Below are positions 22,883-30,727 of a stretch of DNA of 64,000 nucleotides, piece by piece. The notes beneath the pieces were generated by a model. It was not told the origin of the DNA and ran no database searches. It saw nothing but the letters and a program-made list of their open reading frames with translations. A program made the translations under genes and the position numbers. Source of the stretch: Amorphus orientalis (lineage in GTDB: Bacteria; Pseudomonadota; Alphaproteobacteria; Rhizobiales; Amorphaceae); assembly GCF_030814015.1 (NCBI RefSeq), contig NZ_JAUSUL010000002.1, forward strand, positions 1,394,618 to 1,458,617, in the 5' to 3' direction. Every line of letters starts with the position of its first letter. The stretch's first letter is position 1.

Positions 22883-24641
22883 CGATTGAAGGGGTTACGG
22901 GGCTGCTAGTGGGGACCGGCCGTGCGGGTGCCTGCTGCGGGAGCGCTGGCTGCTGCTGCGGCTTCATGCCGGCGATCATGCGGAGGTTCTTGCCCGACAG
23001 CGCCATGATCTGCTCGAGGACCTTCTCAGACCGAGGATCTCCTGCCTGCTGCAGCGCCTGCCAGAAGGTGACGAGCGTCTGCATGTCAGCGCCGACGTTC
23101 TCCTGCTCACCGGTGATGATGAGCTTCGTGTGGTATTTCACCTGGTCGTAGAAGCGATCAGGGATGTCGACGACAAGATACGGCGAACGCGCCAGCTCCT
23201 CCCGCAGCTCCGCCTCGATCTCGGCCTTCGACACGACCTTGCCGGCGAACACGTTCTGCGCCTTTCGGTCGTTGACCTGGGTGTAGATGAAGGCCTCTCG
23301 CAGAAGCTCCGCATCCTCATCGGTGTATGCAAACGTGAGCGAGTGCTCCTTGCGGGTCTTCTTCTTAAAGATCTCGACCTGCTGATTGAAAAAGGCACGC
23401 TTCAAGAACAGGCCGAAATTCTCCCGCTTCTTGCCGTAGTGCTTCTGGAGTGTCCGGTCGAGCTGCACCTGTAGGGAGAACGGCGTGCCGGCTTTCGGGC
23501 TTTCGCCGGTCGCCGCCTCGTATGTGAAGGACGTCTTGTCGGCGTTGTTCTCAATTGTCTGGTCCCAGGCATTGAAATCACCGAGGTGCTGGGTCTGCGT
23601 GTTCACGGGGGTGATTTGTCCACCAGGACCGACCTTGATGACGGCGCCGTCCGCCACCTCCTTAGCGAGATTGTTCGCCACCGCATCGTCAGTTGAGGTG
23701 AACATCCGCTTCGCAGCCCAATACATGGACTTCTGACGGAGGTGCGTGGAGACGTTTCTTGCGAGCTGGTTCTGGAACTGGTTCTCCATCTCACCGACAC
23801 CCTGCCAGCGGCCATCCTGCCTCTGCCAGTGCGCCTCCTCGTACGGGAAGTCGTCCTCGTCAATGAACTCGGCAAAGACGAGCGCGCCGTTCTTCTCCTT
23901 CTTGTGGATGTCGGTGTTCACGACCGATATGCCGAGGCGCCACTCGTCCCAATCGCCATCCTCTGGCGTCTCGTCATTGGCGAGCTTGACGTGCGCCGGT
24001 GTGATGAGGCCATAGCGCTCATAGACGGCTCCCTGCAGGTCACTCTCCTCCAGCCCGCTCAGGTTCCAGTCTGGGTACGCCTCCATCTCCTGGGGCGTCA
24101 TCTGAAGCGCCTCGATCGCGTAGCCGCCACTCATCGCCGCCTTCTTCAGGCTCTCAGCGTTCTGCGTGTTGATGAGGCGGCCGATCGGCACGCGCATAAT
24201 CTCGTCGCCGACACGCTTCCCGACACACGTGCCATACCGCGGCAGGTCGGCGCCCCAGCTGTTGATGACCTGGCCGTAGTCGTTGTCCTGCACGTACTGC
24301 TGGAAGTCGCGCGACATGAGCCACGGGGACCAGAGATCGGAGGTGCTTGGGAGAAACAGGAAATTGGCGATGTCGATGTCGATCTGCATCTCCGCCACGT
24401 CTGTGCGGAACTTGCCCTCGTTGAGAAAGATTTTTTGGCGCCCCTCGCTGTCGTACTTCCCGCTGCGGAACTGCGAATTGTAGTACAGGTCGATGAGCGC
24501 AACGTTCTCACGCTGACTGAATTCATACGTGAACTCCCGACGCCCCTGCTCCTCAGGCACGACAGTGATTGGAATGCGCTTCGTGTAGAAGTCTGCAATC
24601 TCCTGGCGGATTTGCTTAATGAGATCGCGTTCGCGTTTCAT
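22869..24641 (-). CDS. Portal protein
   Basis: 590 residues. Podovirus-like portal (head-tail connector) forming the dodecameric DNA channel. Marks: N-terminal helical part RERDLIKQIRQEIADFYTKR, a stem-like region with MQIDIDIANFLFLPSTSDLW, and YEAATGESPKAGTPFSLQVQ typical of large portals. The C-terminus is a Pro/Gln-rich tail (PQQQPALPQQAPARP). It lies between the packaging genes and the scaffold. A TGATATAAT -10 ends only eight bases before its ATG, so the leader would be very short. Confidence 0.85.
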   Translation of the reverse strand: MKRERDLIKQIRQEIADFYTKRIPITVVPEEQGRREFTYEFSQRENVALIDLYYNSQFRSGKYDSEGRQKIFLNEGKFRTDVAEMQIDIDIANFLFLPSTSDLWSPWLMSRDFQQYVQDNDYGQVINSWGADLPRYGTCVGKRVGDEIMRVPIGRLINTQNAESLKKAAMSGGYAIEALQMTPQEMEAYPDWNLSGLEESDLQGAVYERYGLITPAHVKLANDETPEDGDWDEWRLGISVVNTDIHKKEKNGALVFAEFIDEDDFPYEEAHWQRQDGRWQGVGEMENQFQNQLARNVSTHLRQKSMYWAAKRMFTSTDDAVANNLAKEVADGAVIKVGPGGQITPVNTQTQHLGDFNAWDQTIENNADKTSFTYEAATGESPKAGTPFSLQVQLDRTLQKHYGKKRENFGLFLKRAFFNQQVEIFKKKTRKEHSLTFAYTDEDAELLREAFIYTQVNDRKAQNVFAGKVVSKAEIEAELREELARSPYLVVDIPDRFYDQVKYHTKLIITGEQENVGADMQTLVTFWQALQQAGDPRSEKVLEQIMALSGKNLRMIAGMKPQQQPALPQQAPARPVPTSSPVTPSIDVAA

Positions 24642-24649
24642 GCATTGAA

Positions 24650-24658
24650 ATTATATCA
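24650..24658 (-). promoter_or_regulatory. Extended -10 TGATATAAT upstream of portal
   Basis: Perfect TGnTATAAT on the minus strand, in the 22-bp gap between the glycosyltransferase stop and the portal start. Expected transcription start is at or beside the ATG. Confidence 0.6.
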
Positions 24659-24663
24659 CGCGC

Positions 24664-25545
24664 TTACCGACCAAGATGGTAGCGGTTACGCGTCGTACCT
24701 GAATAGTGTACCGAGTGCCACTCGTTGGGGTCACGATCCTCGGCGTGGAGGTATGGCAGTATTCTCGCATTTTCAGGCGGGTACCGCTTCAGCATCCGGC
24801 CCATGAAGACGTTGCCGGTCGTATCCACAGCCTCCCCGAGGTCGGCGGGTGAGAGCGCAGCCAGCTCGTCGATGCAGTGACGGAGAAATGGGATACCCTT
24901 CGCCGCGGCCATCACCGGCGCGGCGTTCTCAGCGTCGTAGCGAGCAAGCAAGAGCCGCTCATGAGCCGTCGGCTCTCTGGTCCCGATCTTCGCCAGCAGC
25001 GCCACATGATGTTCGGTATAGAGGTGGCCCGTATTCAGCGCGAACAGCTCAATGTCGCCGTGGAATGGGTCATCCTCGTCAATGCTGCGGAGACATACCG
25101 AGTCCGCACCTGGCATGTAGCCGCCCTCCTCATAGAGGATCTCGTATCGGATTATGTCGGCAATGACGTGCCACGCAAACAGCGTCGCCTTCTCGCCACG
25201 AAACACCTTGCCACGGGCAGATGCGAACGTGTCCTGCCCAAGCTGCTTGAGGGTGAACCCGCGTGCCAGATGGCTCTCTAGTGATTGTCGGCTAATGAGG
25301 ATCTCTTTGCCATCATCACGGACCACCGTCGCGACATCAGCGCATTGCCCCTCCACCTCCTCAGTGTAGCGGCGCACATACTCATCGATGAGGTGTTGGT
25401 TCTTCCACGTCCTGCCAAACACACGTTCGTTATCCCACAGCTCGTAGCGCCATGTGGGGTTCAGTTCCCGCCACGTGTCCATCCACTTAGTCGGGGGCGG
25501 CAGCGGTCCGATCCACACCTGATGAATGATTTTCGGTATTTTCAT
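24664..25545 (-). CDS. GT32-like glycosyltransferase with inserted VVR-DGKE domain
   Basis: 293 residues. The N-terminus MKIPKIIHQVWIGPLPPP and NPTWRYELWDNE, plus ADIIRYEILYEEGG, mark the sugar-binding glycosyltransferase (DXD, GT32-like) fold. Between NQHLIDEYVRRY and ADIIRYE there is an extra segment, ATVVRDDGKEILISRQSLE to RGFTLKQL, matching the N-terminal domain of the SAP protein at 19362-19793. The metal-binding DxD appears as GAD in YMPGADSVC, so the first Asp may be lost. It sits between TerL and portal; it may modify host surface glycans or a virion protein. Confidence 0.75.
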   Translation of the reverse strand: MKIPKIIHQVWIGPLPPPTKWMDTWRELNPTWRYELWDNERVFGRTWKNQHLIDEYVRRYTEEVEGQCADVATVVRDDGKEILISRQSLESHLARGFTLKQLGQDTFASARGKVFRGEKATLFAWHVIADIIRYEILYEEGGYMPGADSVCLRSIDEDDPFHGDIELFALNTGHLYTEHHVALLAKIGTREPTAHERLLLARYDAENAAPVMAAAKGIPFLRHCIDELAALSPADLGEAVDTTGNVFMGRMLKRYPPENARILPYLHAEDRDPNEWHSVHYSGTTRNRYHLGR

Positions 25546-25547
25546 AG

Positions 25548-27005
25548 TTAGTCGAGTTCGGGGTTGGCTCCAGCAGGTGACGGGCGGCGCTCACGATTCA
25601 GAATGATTGTCACCGGATCCTGTGCCTTCTTCACCACGTCCTTGCCTTGCAGCTCGAATAGCATGCGCATCATCAAGATGTCCGCAAAATCAGGCGATCG
25701 ACCAAGGCGCTCTTTGATATCGCTCTTCGGGATGACCGCGTGCTTCGTGCTTTGCCCCGACATGTCCACACTTAGTATGTGATCGAGTTCCTCTTCCAGA
25801 TCGCTGAGTGCGCGCTCCTCGGTGTAGCCCTCGATGTTTGACTTAAAATATCGCAGGTCAATCGACATGAGGTGACCATTTACCAGTTCTGCGAGCCGGA
25901 AGTAACACTGTGACCTCAGGTTGGCGAAGTTGGCGGCCACCATTTTTCCAGTCAGACTATCGACTATCTCCAGCGGGCGAGATCCGCCCAAAAACCCCTT
26001 AGTACCGCGCAAATTGTCAACCACACCGCCACCAACCCCATCTTCGTCTGACAGGATGTGCGAGAACGGGATGCGGCTTTCCGCTGCCTGGTCCTTGATC
26101 TGCTTGGTCGTGACCTCGATACCCTGGTATGTGTTGACGGTAAGGCCTACCAAACACAGGCCTTCAAACTCTCCGAGCACGATCTTATCTCCACCGAACC
26201 GTGCGATGTCGTTGATCAGAAATCGGTTTGTTCCCGCATCGATTGTGTTCGTCTTCAAGTCGAGGATCGCGTCGTAGTCCATGAGCCGGTTCGGGTCGGC
26301 GTCGTAGTCAAAGTTACCGTACAGAAGCCGCTCCCGTGTCACCTTGTCAGCACGCTTCAGGTTTTCGATATAGGCATCCGGCAGGTGTGGATTGTCTCCT
26401 GGTAGTGCGCGGATGAACTGGCGGTGGGGCGGAAGCACACCCTCCTTCCACGGCTTATAATAATTGCGATGAACGTGTCCCTTATTCGGGTTAAACGTCT
26501 CCAACCAAAAGGGCTTCACCTCCAGTCCGTCCAGCTTGTTGTGCCGACCAACACGCGTCTTCAGGATAGCAATCCCCTTCTCAGGGCTTTCGTTACTCTC
26601 CTCCGCCCACGCCCACGTGAGGTTCAGCGAACCAAACCGCGTAAACTCTGGATCTTGTGGGGATGCCGCCATGTCGAGCAGCAAAACCTCCGAACCGTTC
26701 GCGAAGCGAATGATGTTGTCCTTGGCATCGTAAGTGTAGTCCGAGCCAAGGTCGTATCCGATCTCCGCGAAGATCGTGAACATCTCCGCAAGAGTAGTGA
26801 TTCTAAGCGTCTTCAGCTCCTTTCGGCCAATTGCACCTCGCGATGTTGGGTACTTTTCAGCGATGGCAATAGCGAGGTAGCAGCCTAGTCGGGTCTTTCC
26901 GCCTCCAGCGGCACCGCCGTAGCCCAGCTCGGTTACACTTTCGCTTTCATAAACTTCCCACGCCTCAGATTGCTTAGGAAGCAGTTGTATCTTTGCGGTG
27001 CTCAG
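25548..27005 (-). CDS. terL: Terminase large subunit (start codon non-canonical)
   Basis: Packaging motor ATPase and nuclease. The frame upstream of the first ATG (26783) encodes the essential P-loop GGAAGGGKT (residues 30-38 if translation starts at CTG 27005) and the usual terminase lead-in LLPKQSEAWEVYESESVTEL. No ATG, GTG or TTG exists between the in-frame stop and the P-loop. CTG 27005 would give MSTAKIQLLPKQ, a natural-looking N-terminus; about 485 residues. A Walker B-like segment LTWAWAEE follows at about 129-136, and nuclease acidic motifs DIARFGGD, SDEDGVGGGVVD and DFADIL lie downstream. The frame is +1 relative to terS and overlaps it by 32 bp, so a CTG start or a +1 frameshift are the options. 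Confidence 0.8.
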   Translation of the reverse strand: MSTAKIQLLPKQSEAWEVYESESVTELGYGGAAGGGKTRLGCYLAIAIAEKYPTSRGAIGRKELKTLRITTLAEMFTIFAEIGYDLGSDYTYDAKDNIIRFANGSEVLLLDMAASPQDPEFTRFGSLNLTWAWAEESNESPEKGIAILKTRVGRHNKLDGLEVKPFWLETFNPNKGHVHRNYYKPWKEGVLPPHRQFIRALPGDNPHLPDAYIENLKRADKVTRERLLYGNFDYDADPNRLMDYDAILDLKTNTIDAGTNRFLINDIARFGGDKIVLGEFEGLCLVGLTVNTYQGIEVTTKQIKDQAAESRIPFSHILSDEDGVGGGVVDNLRGTKGFLGGSRPLEIVDSLTGKMVAANFANLRSQCYFRLAELVNGHLMSIDLRYFKSNIEGYTEERALSDLEEELDHILSVDMSGQSTKHAVIPKSDIKERLGRSPDFADILMMRMLFELQGKDVVKKAQDPVTIILNRERRPSPAGANPELD

Positions 27006-27258
27006 AAGCCTTTTGAATAATTATCGTCTTGATACCCTCACCGTCTGGACCACTATGCTCATTCAGACGCGGCAAAATGTTTGTGGATAGCTTTAAGATG
27101 AGGGCCTTCTTAAATTCCTTATCGTCCTTGTACTCTTTGCTATTTCCTTCAAGTATTTCCTTTATTTGCGTCAGCGCGAGGGAGCGCACTGAAGCCGCCA
27201 GCTCTCTATCCTGAAAACTCTTTCCTCCCTTTCCTGTTCCACTTGACTGCTTCGCCAT
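26974..27258 (-). CDS. terS: Terminase small subunit candidate
   Basis: 94 residues, directly upstream of and overlapping TerL. Basic, Gly-rich N-terminus (MAKQSSGTGKGGKSFQDREL), central helices (VRSLALTQIKEILEGNSKEY; FKKALILKLSTNILPRLNEH). Small terminases recognise the packaging site and regulate the motor; the assignment rests on size, position and helical layout. A TGATATAAT promoter lies 33 bp upstream (27291-27299). The stop region contains TCC-TAA-G, where a +1 shift would enter the TerL frame. Confidence 0.7.
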   Translation of the reverse strand: MAKQSSGTGKGGKSFQDRELAASVRSLALTQIKEILEGNSKEYKDDKEFKKALILKLSTNILPRLNEHSGPDGEGIKTIIIQKASEHRKDTTAS

Positions 27259-27290
27259 AAGAGGGGCAACAAACTTGACGCCTTAGTAAT

Positions 27291-27299
27291 ATTATATCA
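27291..27299 (-). promoter_or_regulatory. Extended -10 TGATATAAT for terS-terL
   Basis: Perfect TGnTATAAT on the minus strand; its TGA coincides with the stop codon of the upstream glycosyltransferase gene. It lies 33 bp before the terS ATG. Confidence 0.65.
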
Positions 27300-27968
27300 C
27301 GCTTCGTACACCGATCGCTCTGGAAAGCGTGCGTGTAGGTAGGACTTGAACGACTGCCTCTTTATCATCGCATTCGATGACGACAGGTAGTCTGTCTCAG
27401 TGATCTCCTGCCCCACTTTGTGCTTCTTCACGTCATCACGCTTCCGTCCACCGGACCTGTATAGGTTGTGGTAGACGGTGCGCATCATGTACTCACGTCC
27501 GTCGAAGCGATCGACCATCTCCAACAGCTTTCTCTTGTTGTAGACGGTTGGCACGTGCAGTTCGTAGAACTTCGGCCGCGTGATCCCAAGGCTTTGAAGT
27601 AGCTCCCTGGTCGACACCATCAGCTCCCAATAGGCGCGGCGGTGCGGGAACGTGGCCATGAAGGCGTCCATGTCGCCCTGGTGCATGGGGGCGACCGTTT
27701 CCTGTGGCGAGAGCACATAGAAGTCGTCGTTCATGAGAATGAAGTCGTCCGAGACGCGCTCATCTCGTGCCGCTGCCAATATGTTGGCTCGCGCATTGGC
27801 GTACTTGGTGTCGCGCTGAGGGAGCGAAATGTGGGTCACGTTGCGGACCCACGGCTGTATCTCGCCTGCGATAAAGACGCTGTCGTGGGGGAGGTTCACG
27901 AGCGACCGGAGGGAATAGCGCAGTTCCCGATTGTGACCGGCTCGCCTCAGTGGATAGACGATGTCCAT
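27297..27968 (-). CDS. Stealth-like/phage glycosyltransferase
   Basis: 223 residues. The N-terminus MDIVYPLRRAGHNRELRYSL plus LVNLPHDSVFIAGEIQPWV and the acidic centre DDFILMNDDFYVL resemble the conserved regions of Stealth-type sugar-phosphate or capsular glycosyltransferases found in phages. C-terminal part: SSSNAMIKRQSFKSYLHARF. It probably changes host or virion glycans. It is the first gene of the packaging block and lies 26 bp from the tRNA-like RNA, which reads the same way. Confidence 0.7.
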   Translation of the reverse strand: MDIVYPLRRAGHNRELRYSLRSLVNLPHDSVFIAGEIQPWVRNVTHISLPQRDTKYANARANILAAARDERVSDDFILMNDDFYVLSPQETVAPMHQGDMDAFMATFPHRRAYWELMVSTRELLQSLGITRPKFYELHVPTVYNKRKLLEMVDRFDGREYMMRTVYHNLYRSGGRKRDDVKKHKVGQEITETDYLSSSNAMIKRQSFKSYLHARFPERSVYEA

Positions 27969-27994
27969 AAGACACCGCCATCATACCATGCAGA

Positions 27995-28133
27995 CTGAAG
28001 CGTGCGGAATCGAACCGCAGCCACCGCAAGCAAGTCCCAGACATCATGCGCCGGAATTTCACCGGCCAGGGAATCGAACTCCTGTTGCTTGTCGCCCCAC
28101 ACTACGGAGCAGATGGCGCACCTACCGCTTCAG
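27995..28133 (-). ncRNA. tRNA-like structured RNA, about 139 nt, unidentified
   Basis: On the minus strand CTGAAGCG (28126-28133) pairs perfectly with CGCTTCAG (27995-28002). Directly next to the 3' strand is a canonical T-arm, TGCGG-TTCGATT-CCGCA (28003-28019), exactly as in a tRNA acceptor/T-arm stack. The D and anticodon arms are replaced by about 100 nt containing CAAGCAA/TTGCTTG, GCCGG-TGAAATT-CCGGC and a second TTCGATTCC. An extended -10 TGATACAAT (28139-28147) places the start of transcription at the first base of the closing stem. No CCA is encoded. It does not fit a tRNA or tmRNA. Confidence 0.5.
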
Positions 28134-28194
28134 CTGTGATTGTATCAGACAGCGGCTTTACGTATTCTTCTCTCCGGGGAATGGGGAGCGTGAC

Positions 28195-28890
28195 ATGATT
28201 GGGGCTATTGCGAAGACAGCGCGTGGCGAAAGACCACTCGGAGTAACTTACTGGCTCTGGTACATCGTCCCAGGCATTCCGATCGTCATCATCGATGCGG
28301 TTTCGATTGCGCTTTCCGAGGAATATCCGGAAATAATCTACTGGAACGCATTTGCGTTTTGGGCCGCCTTCATACTGCTGCTGACAGCAAAGGCCTTTCT
28401 GGTCTACCTGATCGGATACGGAGTCATCCTTTCCGCTCGCAAACGCAAACCGACCGGTTTCTGGGGCTGGATCGCGATCATTATCGTTGTAATAAATATG
28501 ATCCGGCTTCCGGTTTCGTACTACACCTCGCTGATGACCGCCTTTGAACCGCCTGACCCTAGCGACGCACAGAGTGTCCGTGTCTATCAGGAACAGATGC
28601 TCCGACAAGCTAGGGCGCAGACCTCTCTTCCAAAACAAATCGATTCAGTGACCACCCTGGAGGGATTCACTTTCGATGGATTGACCTTCGTCTACCAGTA
28701 CGCCCTCGACGAGGAGTTTGGTGATCGACTGGACATCGAACGCCTGAAGACACATCGCCTTCCGGAACTCTGCAAAACATTTGCATCCATGCAAACCGAT
28801 GGCGTGTTGGAGCGCGTCCGCTACGAGTATTCACTCCACGGAGAGACGGTTTCGATGACGATCGATCAGAGCGATTGCGACGGAAAATAA
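28195..28890 (+). CDS. Membrane protein, probable lysogenic cargo
   Basis: Rightward gene, 231 residues from ATG 28195, preceded by GGGGAG seven bases upstream. Three or four N-terminal membrane segments (WLWYIVPGIPIVIIDAVSIA; FWAAFILLLTAKAFLVYLIG; WIAIIIVVINMIRLPVSYY). The C-terminal soluble domain of about 90 residues has LPKQIDSVTTLEGFTFDG, RLPELCKTFASMQTDGVL and two Cys, resembling periplasmic domains of many uncharacterised proteobacterial proteins. Divergent from the tRNA-like RNA. Likely expressed in the lysogen; may protect against other phages (inference). Confidence 0.65.
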   Translation: MIGAIAKTARGERPLGVTYWLWYIVPGIPIVIIDAVSIALSEEYPEIIYWNAFAFWAAFILLLTAKAFLVYLIGYGVILSARKRKPTGFWGWIAIIIVVINMIRLPVSYYTSLMTAFEPPDPSDAQSVRVYQEQMLRQARAQTSLPKQIDSVTTLEGFTFDGLTFVYQYALDEEFGDRLDIERLKTHRLPELCKTFASMQTDGVLERVRYEYSLHGETVSMTIDQSDCDGK

Positions 28891-28909
28891 AGCCCCTCTA
28901 TGAGGGGCT
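28891..28909 (-). terminator. Terminator holding the ardC stop codon in its loop
   Basis: Perfect 8-bp stem AGCCCCTC/GAGGGGCT with a 3-nt loop; on the minus strand it is followed by TTTATTTT. The ardC stop (28898-28900) begins in the loop. It lies directly after the plus-strand gene stop as well. Confidence 0.8.
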
Positions 28910-29746
28910 AAGGTACTCCACCGCGTCCTGCGCTCGGGCAGCAGCCGTGAAGATGGCCTTCTTGTCGCGCTTCAGCACGTCGAGCCAGTTGGCCAGATAC
29001 GAGGCGTGATCGTCCCGCACCTCCGGCGTGATAGAGAGCTTGGCACACAGGAACGCAGCACCCAGCTCCGCAACCAACTCCTCCATGGCGTACCGGTCAC
29101 TGCCGAAACGCCCTGTGAGGTCACGAGCGAGCCGATGTGGCGCGCCCGTCCAGTGGGTCAGCTCGTGCGAGAGCACACCGTAGAAGGCCTCCGTCCGGCT
29201 CCTGGTCTCCGTATCGAAGAACCGATCGCCGTCCGGCATGTGGATCTCGTCGAGCGAGGGCACGTAGCAGGCACGCCCACCGCCCTCCTTGATGGTAGCG
29301 CCCGTCGACTGAACGAACGCATCCACCGCCTCGAGGCGCTCAAGGGGAGACATTTCGGGACGAGTGGGTGCCTCGTAGCCGTCGACCTGGCAGGCGTTGA
29401 ACACCGCACTCCATTTGATGACGTGCCTGGTCTGCTCCTCGCCTTGGTCATCCTCGTAGCGAACCGCCTTGTAGAAGACGATGAGGGAGGACTTCTCGCC
29501 CTTTCTGACCTGGCAGCCAGCCTCCTTCCATTGTTTGTAGGTGCCCCACTGGGCCTCATCGAAGCCGCGGAGCTGAGCGACGCACCAGAGCGAAAGGATG
29601 TTCACGCCCTGATACTGCTTGCCGCTGACAGCGTTCTCCGGCAGCTGCCCGCCGAAACGGTGCCAAGGCATCTGCATTTCGGCCGGATTGGCCTCGATCG
29701 CGTCGACGATCGTCTGAGTCACGTGCTGGTATATGTCAAAAGACAT
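28898..29746 (-). CDS. ardC: ArdC-like antirestriction protein
   Basis: 282 residues with the two ArdC domains: an N-terminal ssDNA-binding domain (FDIYQHVTQTIVDAIEAN; PWHRFGGQLPENAVSGKQYQ; NILSLWCVAQ) and a C-terminal zincin-like metallopeptidase domain with HELTHWTG (HExxH, 194-198) and MEELVAELGAAFL. ArdC proteins come from conjugative plasmids and protect incoming DNA from host restriction. A strong GGAGGTGAG box precedes the ATG, and TGGTACAAT lies at 29810-29818 as its -10. Unusual in a phage, and fits the conjugation-like module to its right. Confidence 0.92.
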   Translation of the reverse strand: MSFDIYQHVTQTIVDAIEANPAEMQMPWHRFGGQLPENAVSGKQYQGVNILSLWCVAQLRGFDEAQWGTYKQWKEAGCQVRKGEKSSLIVFYKAVRYEDDQGEEQTRHVIKWSAVFNACQVDGYEAPTRPEMSPLERLEAVDAFVQSTGATIKEGGGRACYVPSLDEIHMPDGDRFFDTETRSRTEAFYGVLSHELTHWTGAPHRLARDLTGRFGSDRYAMEELVAELGAAFLCAKLSITPEVRDDHASYLANWLDVLKRDKKAIFTAAARAQDAVEYLSPS

Positions 29747-29809
29747 GTCTCACCTCCTCTGACAGCCAACGGAATGCGGGCTGTGGAGAGGAGGCGAGGC
29801 TCTGGGGCC

Positions 29810-29818
29810 ATTGTACCA
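29810..29818 (-). promoter_or_regulatory. Extended -10 TGGTACAAT upstream of ardC
   Basis: Minus-strand TGGTACAAT, 64 bp before the ardC start. The same 9-mer occurs at 31366-31374 and 37029-37037. Confidence 0.55.
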
Positions 29819-29821
29819 AAA

Positions 29822-29847
29822 AGCCCCCCGTCTCAGGACGGAGGGCT
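29822..29847 (-). terminator. Terminator after the MGLDMY protein gene
   Basis: 11-bp stem with one mismatch (minus strand AGCCCTCCGTC/GACGGGGGGCT) followed by TTTTTGG. It overlaps the ardC promoter region and separates the two transcripts. Confidence 0.75.
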
Positions 29848-29945
29848 AATTGGATACGACCCGAGGATCTGAAGACTGGTGACCTGGTCAGTGACCGTAC
29901 GGCGCGACCGCCGTGCCGGACTCCGATCGATGGATCAACCTGACG

Positions 29946-30512
29946 CTACCAACTCGATTGATAGTAGATGTCGCCTGGCACCCCACGTTCGCAGTCGTCC
30001 ACCATGCGGGCGGCCCAATCACGTGTCGCGACCACGTCCTCGAGATAGTGCTGATCGTACTCGGTGCTGCCGAAGAAGAAGCCATCTTGCGTTGGAAGGA
30101 GCCGTTTAGCGACGCTCGGGTCCTCAATCACCTTGCCGGGTAGCCTCCGCTCAACACCGTCGGGGTGATCCTTGGTATATGCCGTTCCGCCGTATATGCT
30201 CCCCTCAATTAGCTTCGATGCGTCTATCACCTTCGTACATACCCTGAGCAGATCGCGCACTTGCTCACAAGCTACGTAGTACTCTCGACAATCGTCCTGA
30301 CCATCCTGCACGTTTTTGACGAACCACGCATGAATGTGGTTTGCCTTACGCCAATACATCACCTTTTCCTCGACGGAAGAGATGCGCTCTGGTTGAATGC
30401 CTCGCACCGGCTTTCCGCCACGAGCAATCGTCACCTCGTACTGAGCATCTGAATCAAGGTGCTCCCACCTTTCTACATAGATCCTCCTCGTCGCATACAT
30501 ATCTAGTCCCAT
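29946..30512 (-). CDS. MGLDMY-type phage protein (function unknown)
   Basis: 188 residues from ATG 30512, chosen because MGLDMYATRRIYVERWEH is the conserved start of a widespread phage/plasmid family. Other family marks: YWRKANHIHAWFVKNVQDG, DDCREYYV and LLPTQDGFFFGSTEYD. Members are of unknown function and are often mislabelled as metabolic enzymes. The first 15 residues of the longer open frame look unsupported. Confidence 0.7.
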   Translation of the reverse strand: MGLDMYATRRIYVERWEHLDSDAQYEVTIARGGKPVRGIQPERISSVEEKVMYWRKANHIHAWFVKNVQDGQDDCREYYVACEQVRDLLRVCTKVIDASKLIEGSIYGGTAYTKDHPDGVERRLPGKVIEDPSVAKRLLPTQDGFFFGSTEYDQHYLEDVVATRDWAARMVDDCERGVPGDIYYQSSW

Positions 30513-30698
30513 AGTTCTTATTGTTAGGCTTGCTAAGGCTGACCAGAAGCCAGCCATTGCACTCGTATCAGCCCGCGAAGCTCTACGTAAACGTCTGCTA
30601 TGGGACGCCTCGAAATCGGGTGGAGTAGAATGACGCGCAATGAGGAGACATCACATCGGCGTGAATCGTATTTCTGCCGAAATTGAAGCGCATAAAAG

Positions 30699-30721
30699 AA
30701 GCTCCCCAGTGCGGGGAGCTT
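30699..30721 (-). terminator. Terminator after the CHC2 zinc-finger gene
   Basis: 9-bp perfect stem AAGCTCCCC/GGGGAGCTT with a 5-nt loop; minus-strand tail CTTTTATG. It begins six bases after the gene stop. Confidence 0.8.
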
Positions 30722-30727
30722 TAAAGT

